From: Burkholderia ubonensis
Lineage (GTDB): Bacteria; Pseudomonadota; Gammaproteobacteria; Burkholderiales; Burkholderiaceae
Assembly (NCBI RefSeq): GCF_001718695.1
Contig: NZ_CP013422.1
Location: 1,488,001-1,552,000 of the forward strand
Reading direction: 5' to 3'
DNA: 64,000 nt
Positions 35,580 through 49,200 of this stretch are shown here, in pieces. A program made the position numbers and the translations under genes. Every line of letters starts with the position of its first letter. Position 1 is the first letter of the stretch. The notes beneath the pieces were generated by a model. The model was not told where the DNA came from. It saw only the letters and a program-made list of their open reading frames with translations, and ran no database searches.

Positions 35580-36254
35580 ATGGGCAGCCTGCCGAATCCC
35601 GTCGCGCTGATCGCGGTGATTGCCGCGCTCGGCATCGCGCCGTTCGCCGCGCTGATGGTGACGAGCTACACGAAGCTCGTCGTCGTGCTCGGCCTGCTGC
35701 GCTCCGCGCTCGGCATCCAGCAGGTGCCGCCGAACCTCGTGCTGAACGGCATCGCGCTGATCCTGTCGCTGTTCATCATGGCGCCGGTCGGCATGTCGAT
35801 CCGCGACGCGCTGCAGCAGCGGCATTTCGATGCGTCGAGGCAGCTGTCGACCGCGGACGTCGGCGCGCTCGCCGACGCCGCGCTGCCGCCGATCAAGGAT
35901 TTCCTGGTGTCGCACACGCGGCAGCGCGACCGCGAATTCTTCGTGCGCACCGCGACGTCGGTGTGGCCGAAGAACCGCGCGGAAGGCGTGAAGGACGACG
36001 ACCTGCTCGTGCTGGTGCCGAGCTTCACGCTCGCCGAGCTGACGAAGGCATTCCAGATCGGCTTCGTGATCTACATCGTGTTCATCGTCGTCGACCTGCT
36101 GGTCGCGAACATCCTGCTCGCGCTCGGCATGCAGATGATCTCGCCGACGACGATCTCGGTGCCGTTCAAGCTGCTGCTGTTCGTCGCGCTCGACGGCTGG
36201 GCGATGCTCGTGCACGGGCTCGTGCTGTCGTACCGCGTAGCGGGGGCGGGATGA
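35580..36254 (+). CDS. sctR: Type III secretion export apparatus protein SctR
   Basis: A 224-residue inner-membrane protein of the FliP/SctR family. Hydrophobic segments lie at about 6-28, 50-72, 160-182 and 192-215. Family phrases are TSYTKLVVVLGLLRSALGIQ, QQVPPNLVLNGIALILSLFI, LVPSFTLAELTKAFQIGFVI, and VANILLALGMQMISPTTISV near the C-terminus. SctR with SctS and SctT builds the export gate. The gene starts three bases after sctQ and overlaps the next gene by four bases, so the three are one operon. The other gate genes lie in the opposite arm. Confidence 0.97.
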   Translation: MGSLPNPVALIAVIAALGIAPFAALMVTSYTKLVVVLGLLRSALGIQQVPPNLVLNGIALILSLFIMAPVGMSIRDALQQRHFDASRQLSTADVGALADAALPPIKDFLVSHTRQRDREFFVRTATSVWPKNRAEGVKDDDLLVLVPSFTLAELTKAFQIGFVIYIVFIVVDLLVANILLALGMQMISPTTISVPFKLLLFVALDGWAMLVHGLVLSYRVAGAG

Positions 36255-37045
36255 ACGCGCGCGCGCTGCGCTGCGTCGCCGCGGGCCTGTACGCGCTGGC
36301 CGCGCTGATGCTCGCGTGCTCGGGCCTGAACGTGCGCGACGCGCGCGCGGCCGGCAGCGCCGCGGCCTTCACGCAACTCGCGCGCGCGTGCGCGCCGAAC
36401 GTCGATCCCGACACGCTCGCCGCGCTGGTGCGGACCGAATCCGGCTTCAATCCGTATGCGATCGGCGTGGTCGGCGGCCATCTGACGCGCCAGCCCGCGT
36501 CGCTCGCCGAGGCGCAGGCCACCACGCGCGCGCTCGCCGCGCGCGGCATCAGCTACAGCGTCGGGCTCGCGCAGGTCAACGAGCGCAACTTCGCGAAATA
36601 CGGACTCGACGAATCGACGATGTTCGAGCCGTGCCGCAACCTGCAGGCGGGCGGCGCGATCCTGACCGAATGCTTCGCACGCTCGAGCGGCACGGGACGG
36701 CCCGCGCAGGCCGCGTTGCAGGCGGCGCTGTCGTGCTACTACAGCGGCAACTTCACGACCGGCTTCTCGAGCGGCTACGTGAGCCGGGTCATCGCAAGCG
36801 CGCGCAGCAACGCGCGCGAAGGCGGCGTCGAGCCGATCCCGGTCGTGCGCGACGTGCCGCCGCCGGCGCGGCAGCGGCGCATGGACGCGGTCGCGACCAC
36901 GCCACCCGAGCGCGCGCGACGGCTGCCCTCGGCGGCGGCGGCGGCGGACGCGCCGTCGTGCCGCGCGCGCCCCGTCGTCATGATGTGTCGCGGCTTGCCG
37001 GCCAGCCAGGCGAAGCGGCTGTGCGTGCGGTGCCTCGATCAGTGA
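36251..37045 (+). CDS. Type III-associated lytic transglycosylase
   Basis: A 264-residue exported SLT-fold enzyme. The signal peptide is MNARALRCVAAGLYALAALM and beyond. Catalytic Glu63 is in LVRTESGFNPYAIGV. The GLAQVN motif is intact (ISYSVGLAQVNERNFAKYGL), as are YYSGNF and GYVSRVIASA. Such VirB1/HpaH-like enzymes open peptidoglycan for secretion machines. The C-terminal 60 residues are Pro/Arg/Ala-rich with several Cys (CRARPVVMMCRG, CVRCLDQ), an unusual tail. The ATG overlaps the sctR stop. It is followed by the giant gene after 249 bases. Confidence 0.9.
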   Translation: MNARALRCVAAGLYALAALMLACSGLNVRDARAAGSAAAFTQLARACAPNVDPDTLAALVRTESGFNPYAIGVVGGHLTRQPASLAEAQATTRALAARGISYSVGLAQVNERNFAKYGLDESTMFEPCRNLQAGGAILTECFARSSGTGRPAQAALQAALSCYYSGNFTTGFSSGYVSRVIASARSNAREGGVEPIPVVRDVPPPARQRRMDAVATTPPERARRLPSAAAAADAPSCRARPVVMMCRGLPASQAKRLCVRCLDQ

Positions 37046-37294
37046 CGGGCTGAGCGCGCGTCGGCGCATCGCCGGATGCGGGCCGTTTTCAGGGGTCGAA
37101 CGACGCTGCCGCGCCGCACCGCCGCAGCCCGCGCCGCTCTCGTAGCGCGTGCGGCGCCGTCGCGCCGCGCGCCTCGCCGCGCTACGAAACAGCCGTGCGC
37201 CCGCCGCGATGCGCGTCCGTACACTCGAACGATCGCGGCGCGGCGTGTGGCGCGCCGTGCGCGCCGCGCATCGCGCGGCTCAACGGAGACGAGC

Positions 37295-40200
37295 ATGCTG
37301 TCGATCGACGGACTGGGACTGGGTGTCAACTGGCAGCGCTTCCTGTCGGAAACGCTGAATCCGGTCGTCGCGCCGCCGCCCCCGCCGCCGAAGCAGGACG
37401 ATCCGGCAGCCGGCCCCGCGAACCCGACCGTGACGCCGCCGATCCCAGTCACCGCGTCGCTGGGCACCGACCCGGCCAAGCCGACCAACGCGGAAATCCA
37501 GTCGGCCACGTCGCTGATCCAGAGCATGGCCGCGCAGTACACGGCGCCGCCGCCCGACATCACGGTGGAGAACGACAAGACGACCGCCGTGCAGAAGGCG
37601 ATCCAGGGCGCGCAGACCAAGTACGACAACGCGTCGCAGGCGCTGCAAGGCGCGCAGAACGTGCTGCACCTGGCGAACCGCGACCCGGAGTCGACGCCCG
37701 CCGAGCGCAAGAGCGCGCAGGCCGACTATGCGAAGGCGCGCGCGGCCGCCGACGACGCGCAGCGCGAGCTGAACGTGACGACCGACGCCGGCTACATGAT
37801 CCTGTACGGCGAGCAGGCGAACGCCGACATGCCGGCCGGGATGAAGCTCGACGATTCCGGCAAGGTGACGGACCCCGGCGACGCGCAGCACGCGGCCGAC
37901 CAGCAGCTCAAGACGCTGATCGCGGCATTCCCCGATCACCCGGACGATCCGAACTGGGCGCCGCAGGCAAGCGACTGCAAGAACCCGCTGCAGATCCGGC
38001 TTTATGACGACTGGCAGAAGGCGCAGGCGCATGCGTCGGCCGGCTCGGCGAAGTTTTTCGCGGACGTCGCGAACTCCAATCTCGCGTACGCGCAATTCCA
38101 GTCGTACCTCGCCGATCCCGACTACAAGGCGGCGCTCGATGCGGGCGTCGGCCGGCTCAACGATGCGTTGCAGCCGCTCGACCTGCAGGTGTCGATGCCC
38201 GACGCGCCGGATTCCGCGGATGCGGCGCAGACGACCGTCACGGCCGCGGCCAAGGACGCGAACTACGCGAATGCCGCACTCGCGGCGGCAAACGACAACG
38301 TGACGCTCGCCCAGGCGCAGCAGCAGTCCGATGCCGACAACGGCAAGGAAGGGCCGACGGTGATCGTGCCCGACGCGATCGCCAAGGACAAGACGGCGCT
38401 CGCTCATGCGCAGGTCACGGCGGGCACGAGCAGCAGCTATCTGCAGATGCTGGCCGCGCAGCAGCAGGCCGACACGTTGCAGGCGAACTACCACGGCAAG
38501 CTCGCTCGCCTGTCCGACGATCCGAGCGAGCCGTACCAGCAGCTGCAGCTCGCGAAGCAGCAGGCCGGCATCGCGCACGACGCGTTCGTGGTCGCGTACG
38601 GCGCCTCACTCGCGCAGCAGTACGACGACCAGGCCGCGCAGATCGAGGCGAGCGTCAAGCCGCCCGCGCGTCCCTCGCCGTTCAACACGGCGAACCCGTC
38701 GCAGCTGTTCGCGCCGCCGCCGTGGAACACGACGGGCACCTCAGCGAACGGCACCCCCGCGAACGCGGCGCCGCTGTTTTCGTCGCCGTTGCCGAAGACG
38801 AACGCCGCAGGCGCGCCGAACGCCAACGGCGCGCCGAACGGCAGCCAGCCGTTGTGGAACACGTCGCCGTTGCTGAACGGCCCGCTGTCGTTCGCGCCGG
38901 CGGATGCGGCGGCGAACCCGGCCACGCCGTCCGGCCCGACGCTGCTCGACGCGAAACGCCTGCGCGTCACCGCGGGCGCCATCCGCGCCGCCGGCAACCG
39001 GCTGTCGAATCTGGTCAACGAGCGTGCGACCGGCGCGGCGCTCACCGAAGCGCGCAACCAGCAAGCGCAGAAGCACGCGACGCTCGCGACGATCCAGCAG
39101 CAATACGACGACTGGCAGGCCTCGCATCCGGCGCCGACGCGCTTCCGGCAGCTCGCCGACGGCGACATCCTGCCCGCGTATACGCCGCCGCTGCCGAACC
39201 CGAACCAGACCCAGCTCGATCAGGCGAAGAAGGATGCGCAGAACGCCGACAACGCCGTGCAGCGGCTGCAGTTGCTGAGCGAGTCGGCCCACCAGCAGGT
39301 GCTGCTGGACCAGTTCGACGCGGGACTCGAAGAGCGGCTGCGCTATGCCGATCCGAATTCCGACGCGTACAAGGACTACCAGAGCGCGCAGCACGATTTC
39401 TACGAGGCACACCGCAGCGAATTGTCGAACACGCTGCTCGACGCGGCGAGCGCGAGCACCGGCAAAGGCGCGACCATCGACTTCGGCAAGCTGAGCGACA
39501 CGCAGCAGCGCAATCTGATCGGCGTCGCGCTCGGCATGGCGCCGGACGTCGGCGGCGACGCGTCGTCGAACACGTCCATCGCGACCGACACGCAGACGCA
39601 TTTCACCAACAAGGACAAGCTGTCGACGATCGACAGCGTGCGCGACCAGCTGCTGAAAGTCGGCGGCGGCGCGACGACGCAGGTCAGCGTGCTGCCGATG
39701 GTGTATGCGGCGAAGGATGCCGGCATGACCACCAGCGCGCTGTTCAAGGTCAGCGGCAAGGACGGCACGCAGTACGTCGACGAGACGGCGAGCACCTACG
39801 ACGACATCAACGACTACATCGACAACAACGAGCTGTCGAAGGACGGCACCGTCGACATCGCGACCGGCCACAACGCGGACGGCACGCTGCAGCTCGTCTC
39901 GAAGGCCGCGCACCACGAGAGCGGCTTCGACAGCTTCATGAACACGCTGACCAGCACCGGCCTGAACATCGGCATGATGGTCGGCGGGATGGCGCTCGAA
40001 GGCCTCGGCACGCTGCTCGACGGCACCGTCGTCGGCGCGGTCGTCGGCGTGCCCCTGAACCTGCTCGGCGCGGGGATGATGTACACCGCGATCGGCGCGA
40101 CGGTGACGAGCGCCGGGCTCGATCTGGCCAACCGCGCCGACCACGGCCGCAGCATCAATCCGTTCACCGACGCGGGTGCGCGGATGGACTTCATCAATCT

Positions 40201-43200
40201 CGTGCCGATGGGCGCCGCGGGCGCCGCGAAGCTGGCCGGCGCCAAGCTGTTCACGCGCACCGTGACGGCGCTCACGCGCACGCCGAAAGTCGCGTCGGTG
40301 CTCGCCGGCGGCACGAAGGCCACCGCGGTCGTGACCGGTCTGGGCGCCGGCTTCGAGGCGTTCGGCGAAGCCGGCTACGACTACTTCGTCACCGGCGACA
40401 AGAAGGCCGCCGGCGAGGAGCTCAAGTCGGGGCTGACGAACGTCGCGCTGATGGCCGCGGGCGGCCTCAAGGAGCGCGTGGTCACGTCGGTGCGCACGGG
40501 CACCGGCAGGCCGATACCGATCCGCGGTGCGGACGGCAAGACCGTCAGCGTGGACAGTCAGACGATCGGCCGGATCCTCAACAAGGGCGACGACGCGTCG
40601 CTCGCGGCCGGCCGCACGCGCGTGACGCTCGACGGCGAGGCCGTCACCGTGTCGCCGGACGGCACGCTGCGCGTCGGCGACAAGATCCTGACCTACGAAG
40701 ACCAGCCGATTCGCGTGCTCGACCGCACGTCGCGCAACGCGTTGCCCGCAGGCAAATTCGTCGTGCTCGGCGAAGACGGCAAGCTGTCGGTCGTCTCCGC
40801 CTCCGACAAGAGCTGGACCAACGGCACGCGGATCGACTCGGTGACCGACACCGGCGAGCGGCTGTCGTTCGGCGACGGCGGCGGCATGAGCACGACGCCG
40901 AAGGTCGTGGCGAGAACACCGCTCGAACTGCTCGACCGCACGCTGCAGCAGGCGCGCGACGAATACGCGGCCGCCCGCGACGAACAGGCGCCGCGCAGCC
41001 TCGCGCAAGCGGCCGAGCAAGGCGAGACGGCCAGCGCCGCGAACGACGCGCGCAGCACGCGGCGCACGAGCCAGGAACGCGCGCGCGTCGACGCGCAGCG
41101 CGACGAGGCCGCGGCCGAGCATGCGACCGACGCGAACCTCGACCGGCGCAGCGCCGACGCCCAGGCGCTGCGCTACCGGCCGCTCGACGCCGACGCGTCG
41201 CCCGGCGCGAGCGCGCGCACGACGCCTGCCGCGGCACGCCCGCGTATCGACGTCCGGGTCGTCGACCTGACCGGCGCGAAGCCCGCCGCCCGCGCGGCGA
41301 CGGCCGATCCGGCCGGCATCTCGGTGCCGCGCGGGCCGAGCGCGGAACCGCTCGAGGTCGGCGGCCGCACGCTCTACATCGTGCGCGACGGCGACGCGCC
41401 GCATAGCGCGTCGCCCGCCGCCGCGCGCACGCCGAATCTCGACGAACCGATCGTCGTGATCGCCGGCGAGCACGACGCGCAACTCGCACCCGAGCTCGCG
41501 AACCGCTGGGACAAGCCCGTCTATGCGGCGACGCCCGAGGCGCTCGACGCCGACGGTCAGCTGCGCGCCGACGCGCGCACGCTGCGTTTCGACCCGGCGC
41601 CCGACGGCGTCGCGCTCGCGGGCGACGCCGAAGCGGCACCGCACGCGTCGCCCGCCCGCGCGCCAGGCGACGCGCCGGTGATCGTGCTCGCCGGCAAGCG
41701 CGGGCCGAACGAGCCGGCGCTGCCGCGTCCCGCCGCGACGCCGCGGCCGCTGAAGGCGCTCGACGGCCGCTTCAGCGCGCCGAACCGCGTGCTGGTGCTG
41801 GTCAAGTCCGAGCGCAGCGCCGCGCCCGAGCGTGCGCCGGCACACGGCGAGACCGCGCCGCCGCGCGAGCGCGCAGGCGGCGGCGCCGCGCGGCCCGTGT
41901 CACACCACGACGTCGCCCTCGCCTACGATGCCGACCTGGTGGCCGCGCATCCGGAGATCACCGAAGCCGCGCCGCCCGAAGCGGCCGCGTCCGGCCCCGG
42001 CTGGTTCACGCGGATGCAGATGCGTTTCGGCGGTGCGCCGGTGCCCGACACCGTGCTGGCGCTCGCCTCGCAGTCGGCGACGCTCGTCACGCAGCTGCGC
42101 ATGCTGAGCGACGGCGGCTGGCGCGTGAAGGTCGGCAAGCGCGGCGGCGGGAGCCACATCGATGTGCGCAAGCGCGTGATGACGATCGACGGCGCGCTTC
42201 AGGAACCGGGCAGCATCACCTACACGCTCGCGAGCGAGGCGCGCCAGGCGGTCGAGGCGATGGCCGGCGCGCTGGACCTCGACTACGGCAGCCGCAGCCG
42301 CTTCACGCGCAAGGCGCTCGAAGCGGAGGCGCGCGCGCAGATCAACGCGTTCGAGGCGCGCTACGAGATCGCGCTGTCGACCGGCGTCGACATCGCCGAA
42401 CACGCGCAGCTGCCCGATGCGATCGCGCGCGAAGGCGTCGACTGGCACGGGCCGACGAGCGATTACACGGGCACGGTCGCGCGGCTCGCCGAAAACTTCG
42501 CCGATGCGCCGGTGGCCGCTCGCGACGCGCAGACCTATAGCGAGTTCTACGACGACGTGTGGGCGCGCCAGAAGCGCCGCGGCGGCGTCCCGCGCCGGAT
42601 GCCCGCGCCGCGGATGCAGCCCGCCGACGGCCAGGACGGCACCGCGCCGGCCGGCCGGCAGCAGCTCGACGCGCGCACCGCGTGGAGCTACGCGCACGCC
42701 GTGCTCGAGTCGCCGTTCGGCGAGCGCCCGGCGCCCGATGCCGCCACGTTGCAGGCGCGCCGCGACGGCCACATGTCGACGTTCGCCGACGGCGACGTGC
42801 TGGTGCTGCATGCGGACACGCTGCCCGACGGCACGCTGCTCGTCGACGGCAAGCCGGTGAGCGCGCACGAATACGCGCTCGCGATGGCGCCGTGGCCCAC
42901 GCTCAGGCAGGCGGACACGATCGTGCTGTCCGCCGGGCAAGGCGGCTACGAAGCGGCCGCGCGGCTCGCGAACGTGTGGCAGCGCGCCGTCTACGCGCCG
43001 CCCGAGCATGCGGTCGGCGCCGACGCGACGGTGCACGACACGCGCATGTTCCACCGCTTCGATCCCGCGCCCGCCGCGCCGCACGCGCTCGGCGAACTCG
43101 CGGCCGACGCCGACGGCGTGCATCTGGCCGGCGATCCGGCCAGCCGGATCGACATCGACGGCAACGTCGGCGAACTGCTCGGCGCCGGCGCGCGCAAGAC

Positions 43201-46200
43201 GGCGTTCGCACTCGGCGACGACGCCGCGCTCGCCACCGTCGACCGCAGCCCGAAGCCGCCCGGCGCACCGCAGGAACCGCTGACGCCCGAAGCGCAGCGC
43301 GCCGCCGACGAGCAGCTCGTGCGCGACGAGCAACGCGCGCTCGCACAGCTGGAACAGTGGGGCATCCGCACCGTTCGGCTGGACGGCCCGTTCCGCGCGC
43401 TCGGCGACCGCGTCTCCGCGCTGTCGCTCCCGCTCGGCGTGTTCCACAGCGACGAATTCGCGAGCGGCCGCCTGCCGCCCGCGGTGGCGCGCGCGGCCAT
43501 CCAGAACGTGTTGAAGACGCGCGAGGTGCTCGAGCAACACGAGGTCGGCTTCGACCTGCAAGGCATCTTCACGCGCTCGGGCGATTTTCTGGTCTGCGAT
43601 CCCGGCCCGATCCTGAACACCTACGCGGCGCACACGCTGTCGCTGTCGCGCCTGTTTGAGATCGAGAAAGGCATTCACCGCTGGATCGAGCAGCACGGCG
43701 TCGACGCGCTCGATTCGGCGCTCGATCCGGCCCGCGACCCGACGCCGCTGGCCGACGATGCGTTCGTGCAGAAGCCGTCGGTGATCACGCGCGTGCGCAT
43801 GCGGGTGGGCGGCGCGCCGCTGCCGAACGAGGTCAGCGCGCTCGCGCAGCAATCGGGCACGCTCGCGCAGCAATTGCGGATGCTCGAAGACAACGGCTGG
43901 CGCGTGCGCGTCGGCAAGCGCGGCGGCGGCAGCCGGACCGACGCGCGGAAAAAACGCGTGACGCTCGACGGCAGCCTCGCGCACACCGGCGCGATGACCT
44001 ACGTGCTGGCGCACGAGACGGGGCACGCGGTCGAGGCGATCAGCGGCACGCTCGGGCTCGACTACAGCGGCCGGCGCCGCTTCACGCGCAAGGCGCTCGA
44101 AGCCGAGGCGCGCGCGCAGCTCAACGCGTTCGAGGCGCGCTACGAAATCCAGATGGCGACCGGCGTCGACATCGCCGCCGGCGTGCGGCTGCCCGACGCG
44201 CTGCAGGCGGAAGCCGACGCATGGCCGGCCGCGCGCGGCGACGCCGGCGCGCTCGCACGGCTCGCCGACGCGTTCGCCGAGGCACCGGTGTCGGGCGCGC
44301 GCGGCAAGACCTACACGGAGTTTTACGGCGACGCGTACGATCGCGGCCCCGGCCGGCGCGCGCGCGCGATGCCGGCGCCCGAGACGCGCGCCGCGCACGA
44401 CGGCGATGGCGAGCGCGACGCGCCGACGACGATGCGCGAGATCCAGGCGCAGCGCGCGGCATGGTCGCAGGCGCATGCGGAACGCGACGCGTCGCCGTTC
44501 GGCGCGAGCGGAGCGCCGCCGGTCGACACGCTCGCGCTGCTGCGCGACGGCCGCGTGCTGCTCGACATGGGCCAGCGCATCGCGATCGTGCCGGCCGACA
44601 CGCTGCGCGACGGCACGCTGCTCGGCCCCGACGGGCAGCCGGTCGGTCCGCACGAGTTCACGCTGCTCAACGCGCCGCCGTCCGATTACGGCTACACGAC
44701 GATCCTGGCGGCGCGGCATGCGAACGAAGGCGCGGCCGCGCAGCTCGCCAACCTGTGGCAGCGCGCGATCTACACCGTCCATCCCGACGCGATCGGCGCG
44801 GACGGTATGCCGACCGACCTGTCGGCAATGAACCGCTACGTGCCGGCGAGCTATCGCCAGCCGTCGCTCGGCGAGCTGTCGGTCGACGGCGCGCACGGCA
44901 CGCTCCATCTCGACGGCGCGCCCGGTCGGCCGGTCGATCCGGCGGACTATCTCGGCCCGGTGCTCGGCTCGGGCGCGTACAAGACGGTGTTCGACGGCGG
45001 CGCCGGCCAGGCGCTCGGCGTCTACCGCGACGGCTCGATCGACGGCCTCGCCGATGCGTACGAAGCGGTCGAGCTCGAGCAAGGCGGGCTCAAGACGCTG
45101 AGCGAGGTCTACGAGCTGCCGACCAGCACCATCGACGGCCCGTTCTCGGTCGTGAACCGCGTGGGCGTCGTGCTGAAGCCGTCCGCGCAGTTGAGCAGCG
45201 TCGACGTCGAGTTCGACATCGGCCTGCCGGCCGTGGTGTCGAGCCGCGGCCTGACGGATCTCGCCCGCATCCGTCGCGTCACGCAGGACCACCATCTGCT
45301 CTACGACTTCCAGGTGCTGTTCGCCCGCAACGGCGACGTGCTGCTGCACGATCCCGGCGAAGTGCTGCCGCACGGCGATCCGCACGGCACCGTGCTCGCG
45401 CGGATCGACGAAGTCGCCGCGAAGATCCACTCCGGGCTCAGGCACGGCCGCATCAAGCTCGCGCATCCCGCGTTCGACGAGGCCGGCGCGTATGCGCCGC
45501 GCCGCGGCGCGATCGCGCACGTCGTCATGACCTTCCGCGGCATCGTGCTGAGGATGCAGGCCCACGCGCTGGCGCGCCGCTCGCCGACGCTGCGCGCGCA
45601 GCTGCGGCTCGCGCGCGCCGACGGCTGGAAGGTGAAGCTCGGCGCGCCCGGCGGCGGTCAGTATGTCGATGCGGCGCGACGCAGGATCGTGCTCGACGGC
45701 AACACGCGCCGCGCCGGCACGCTGGTCTACGCGCTCGCGCACGAAGTGCAGCACGGCGTCGACCTCGCCACCGACACGCTCGGCCTCGACCGCAGCAGCC
45801 CCGACGCGTACGTGAAAAGCCTGCTGCTCGCCGAAGCGCGTGCGCAGCTCAACGCGTATCGCGTGCGCGCCGAAATCCTCGCGGCGGGCGGCCCCGACGT
45901 CGCCGCGCACGTGCAGCTGCCGGCGACGCTCGCGCGCGCGGCGGAACACGCGTTTGCCAGCGGCGAGCCGGCCGCGCTCGATGCGCTCGCCGACGCGTTC
46001 GGCGAGATCCGCACGTCGCTGCCCGGCACGCCGACCTATCGCGCGCTGTACGGCGAGCAGGCGCGCACCGAGCTCGCGGGCGAGCCGGCGCCGCTGACGC
46101 TGGCGGCCCCGGCCACGGGACGCGGCGGCGGGCGGCGCGGCGGCGCCCGGTCGGGCCGCAACGCGCTCGACAGCGCCGAGATGACCCGCGCGCGCGCGTG

Positions 46201-49200
46201 GCTCGACGCGCGCGGATTGCGCACGCTCAAGCGCGTCGACGGCGCCGATGCGGCGTCGCTGCGCGCGCTCGTGCGCCAGACCGGCACCGATACCGTGCTG
46301 CTGATCACGCGCGCCGGCAAGATCACGCCCGCGGCGGTGCCCGAGGTGGTCGCGACCGCACGGATCGATGCGAACGGCGCCATCGCGCAACCGAAGTTCG
46401 TCGGCGGCAAGCTCACGCCCGACGAGCAGCAATCGCTCGCGGCCGCGCTCGATCCCGCCCACGACGCGGCCGACCCCGCGCAAGCCGCGGCCGCGCGCGC
46501 GGGCTTCGCGTTCCATGCGTCGCCGGTGTCGCTCAAGCAGCTGCAGGCGCTCGGCGGGATGGCGAAGATCGAGTACGCAGGCGACGGCAAGGTCGTCGAA
46601 TTCACGCGGCGCGGCCGCGTGAGCAGCCGCTACGTCGATGCGATCGGCGCGCTCGCCGATGCGAAGCACTATCGCAGCGCGCACAAGGCGCTCGGCGCGG
46701 CCGGCCGGACCGACACCATCTACGCGATCGACCGCACGACGGGCGAGCTGCGCGGCCATGCGACCTACGATGCCGCGAGCGGTTCGTGGAACTACCACGA
46801 GAAGGCGCCGCTGGCGCAGACGCGCATCGGCGAGCGGCCGCTGCGCGACGCCTATCCGCGCCGCGCGCAGGTGCGCGTGCGGCCGCACGGCAAACCGCAC
46901 GGCGTGCCGCTCACGCGGGCGCGCCGGCATGGCGTGTCGTTCGTGGTCAGCAGCATCGATCCGGCCATGCTCGAACAGGTCGGCAATCGCTTCGATGCGC
47001 CGAAGCCGCCGAAGGCCGACAAGCCGGACAGGCTGCCGCGGCCCGGGCTGCGCTACCTCGGCCAGCTCGGCATCACCAAGACGCTTAACGCGCCGCGCCG
47101 CGTCGCGCTGTTGACGCGCAACCGCACCGCGGCGCTGCTCGGCCGCGCCCGCACGGGCGCCGCGCTGCCTGCTGCCGGGGCGGCGGCGGCGAGCGTGCCG
47201 CTGTTCGACCGGAACCTGCTGCCGTCGGGCAAGCACGCGGCGCTGGATTTCAGCGGCCACAATGCGGTGCATCTGCTGAGTGCGGCCGAGTTCGGCGCGC
47301 TCGATGCGGGCAAGCATCACATCTACGTGTACGACACGAGCGACCCGCTCACCCACCGGCTCGACACGCCGCAGGGCGTGCTGGTGCCGGACGCGAAGGG
47401 CAAGCTGACGTGGCACGACTGGCAGAATCCGGGCGCGCCCGGCGTGCCGCTCGAATCGTCGCCGATCGGCGCGGGGCCTTACGGCGCCGACACCCATCTG
47501 CTGCTCACCGAGCTGACGCCGGCCGAACTCGCGGACCACGCGCGCGGCACGCGCCTTGCCGCGCTGAACCGGCGCGTCGAGTATCTGGACGGGATCGCGA
47601 AGGACACGTCGCCGAGCACCTTCGCGTCGCTGCGCAACTGGGCAAGCGACGCGGCCCGCGAAACGCGCAGCGCACGCAAGGCGCTGAAGAAGGAAATCAA
47701 GGCCGCGACCAAGGCCGCGAAGCGCCAGGGGCTGCCCGAGCCGGCCTATCCGGAGCTCAAGCTGCGCCCGTACCAGCCGTCGCTCGTCAGCACGACGCTG
47801 GTCGAATGGAAGCGCCTGTATGGCGACGGCAACGTGCCCGACCTGTTCGCGCACCTCGAGCGGATCGACGCGCTCGCGAAGCACGAGCGCGATTCGCGCC
47901 TGCCGCCGCTCGAGCTGACCGACGCGACGGCCACGACGCCGCCGCCCGCGACGATGGCCGATGCCGCCGCATGGCGCGGCACCGGCCTGCCGTTGTACGT
48001 GGCGCGCGACTGGTCGGGCGGCGGCGCGCGCTACGCGCCGGTGCCGTTCTCCAGGCGTGCGCAGCGCGGCCTCAGCACGGCCGCCGCCACCGACCGCGCG
48101 CTGCGGCGCGCCGTGCTCGGCGCCGGCGACGCGGTGCGCAACCGCCTCGTGCCGATGAGCCGTGCGTACCGGCTGTCCGACGATCCGGCCGAATTCGTCG
48201 CGCAGACGCGTCGCCACGGCGGCGTCATGCCGGTCGTGACGATCCCGATCGATCCGCACACGCTGAACGCGACGCGCGGCGCGAAGCACGACCTGGAATT
48301 CGTCGGCGACGTGAAGTCGATCGGCGACCAGCGCAAGGCGAAGATCGACTACTGGGAAGGCACCATCACGGGCGAGAACGGCAACGTCGCGCATCTCGAC
48401 GACCTGACCCGCGAGAACCTGCACCGCTGGCTCGACGCGGCGTCGGAGGCCGGCTTCCTGCTGCGCTTCGAAACCGCGCCCGCGCGCGCGCTCGTGTCGG
48501 CCGCCGACTACCGGCACCTCGCGGGCACCAACGACGGCTATCACCATCACGCACGCCTCGGCGCGCTGCTCGAATCGTGGGCCGCCGAGCACGAGGGCGA
48601 ACCCGCGCCGAACGTGATGGTCACCTTCCACGGCTGGGACAGCGTGCTCGAGCCGGTGCCGGGCGCCGGGCACCTCGAGCTGCTCGACTCGCTGCTCGAT
48701 CGCCCCACGCTCGAATGGGTGCACGTCGGGCTGTCGTACGCGACGCACGGCTCCGACTTCATCGCGAACCAGGAACTGACGACCGCGCTGGCGAAGCGGC
48801 TCGTCGAGCGCGCCGTGGACGAATACGCGCAGCCCGACGGCCTCGACGCACCGCGCAGCAAGCTCGCGCGGCTGCACGGCACGGACGCGCTGACCCGCGT
48901 ATTCGAGCGTCTCGACGCCGACACGCTCGCCGGCCAGCATCAGCTGCTGTTCGCCGAAATCGAACGGATCGGCCGCGAAAAGGGCCTCACGCCCGCGCAG
49001 ATCGCCGAATTGCGCCAGCGCCTGTACGAAGGCAATACGACGCGCCTGCTGCATCGCGCGCGCTATGCGACGGCGAAGTTCGCGACCGACGCGTGGCACG
49101 CCGACCCGAGCCATGCGCCGTCCGAGAAGTCGCGCGAGCGCAAGTTCAACGAGGCCTGGCTGAAGGACGTCGGCGCCCGGCTGCGCGCGCCGCAGCAGGA

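Noticed and set aside
37076..37294. N-terminal extension of the giant protein
   Set aside because: The 73 codons before the ATG at 37295 are Arg/Ala-rich without protein character, and the ATG at 37295 has a GGAG ribosome site.
38741..41845. 1,034-codon antisense frame opposite the N-terminal part of the giant gene
   Set aside because: Same cause: biased composition, no motif, no ribosome site of note.
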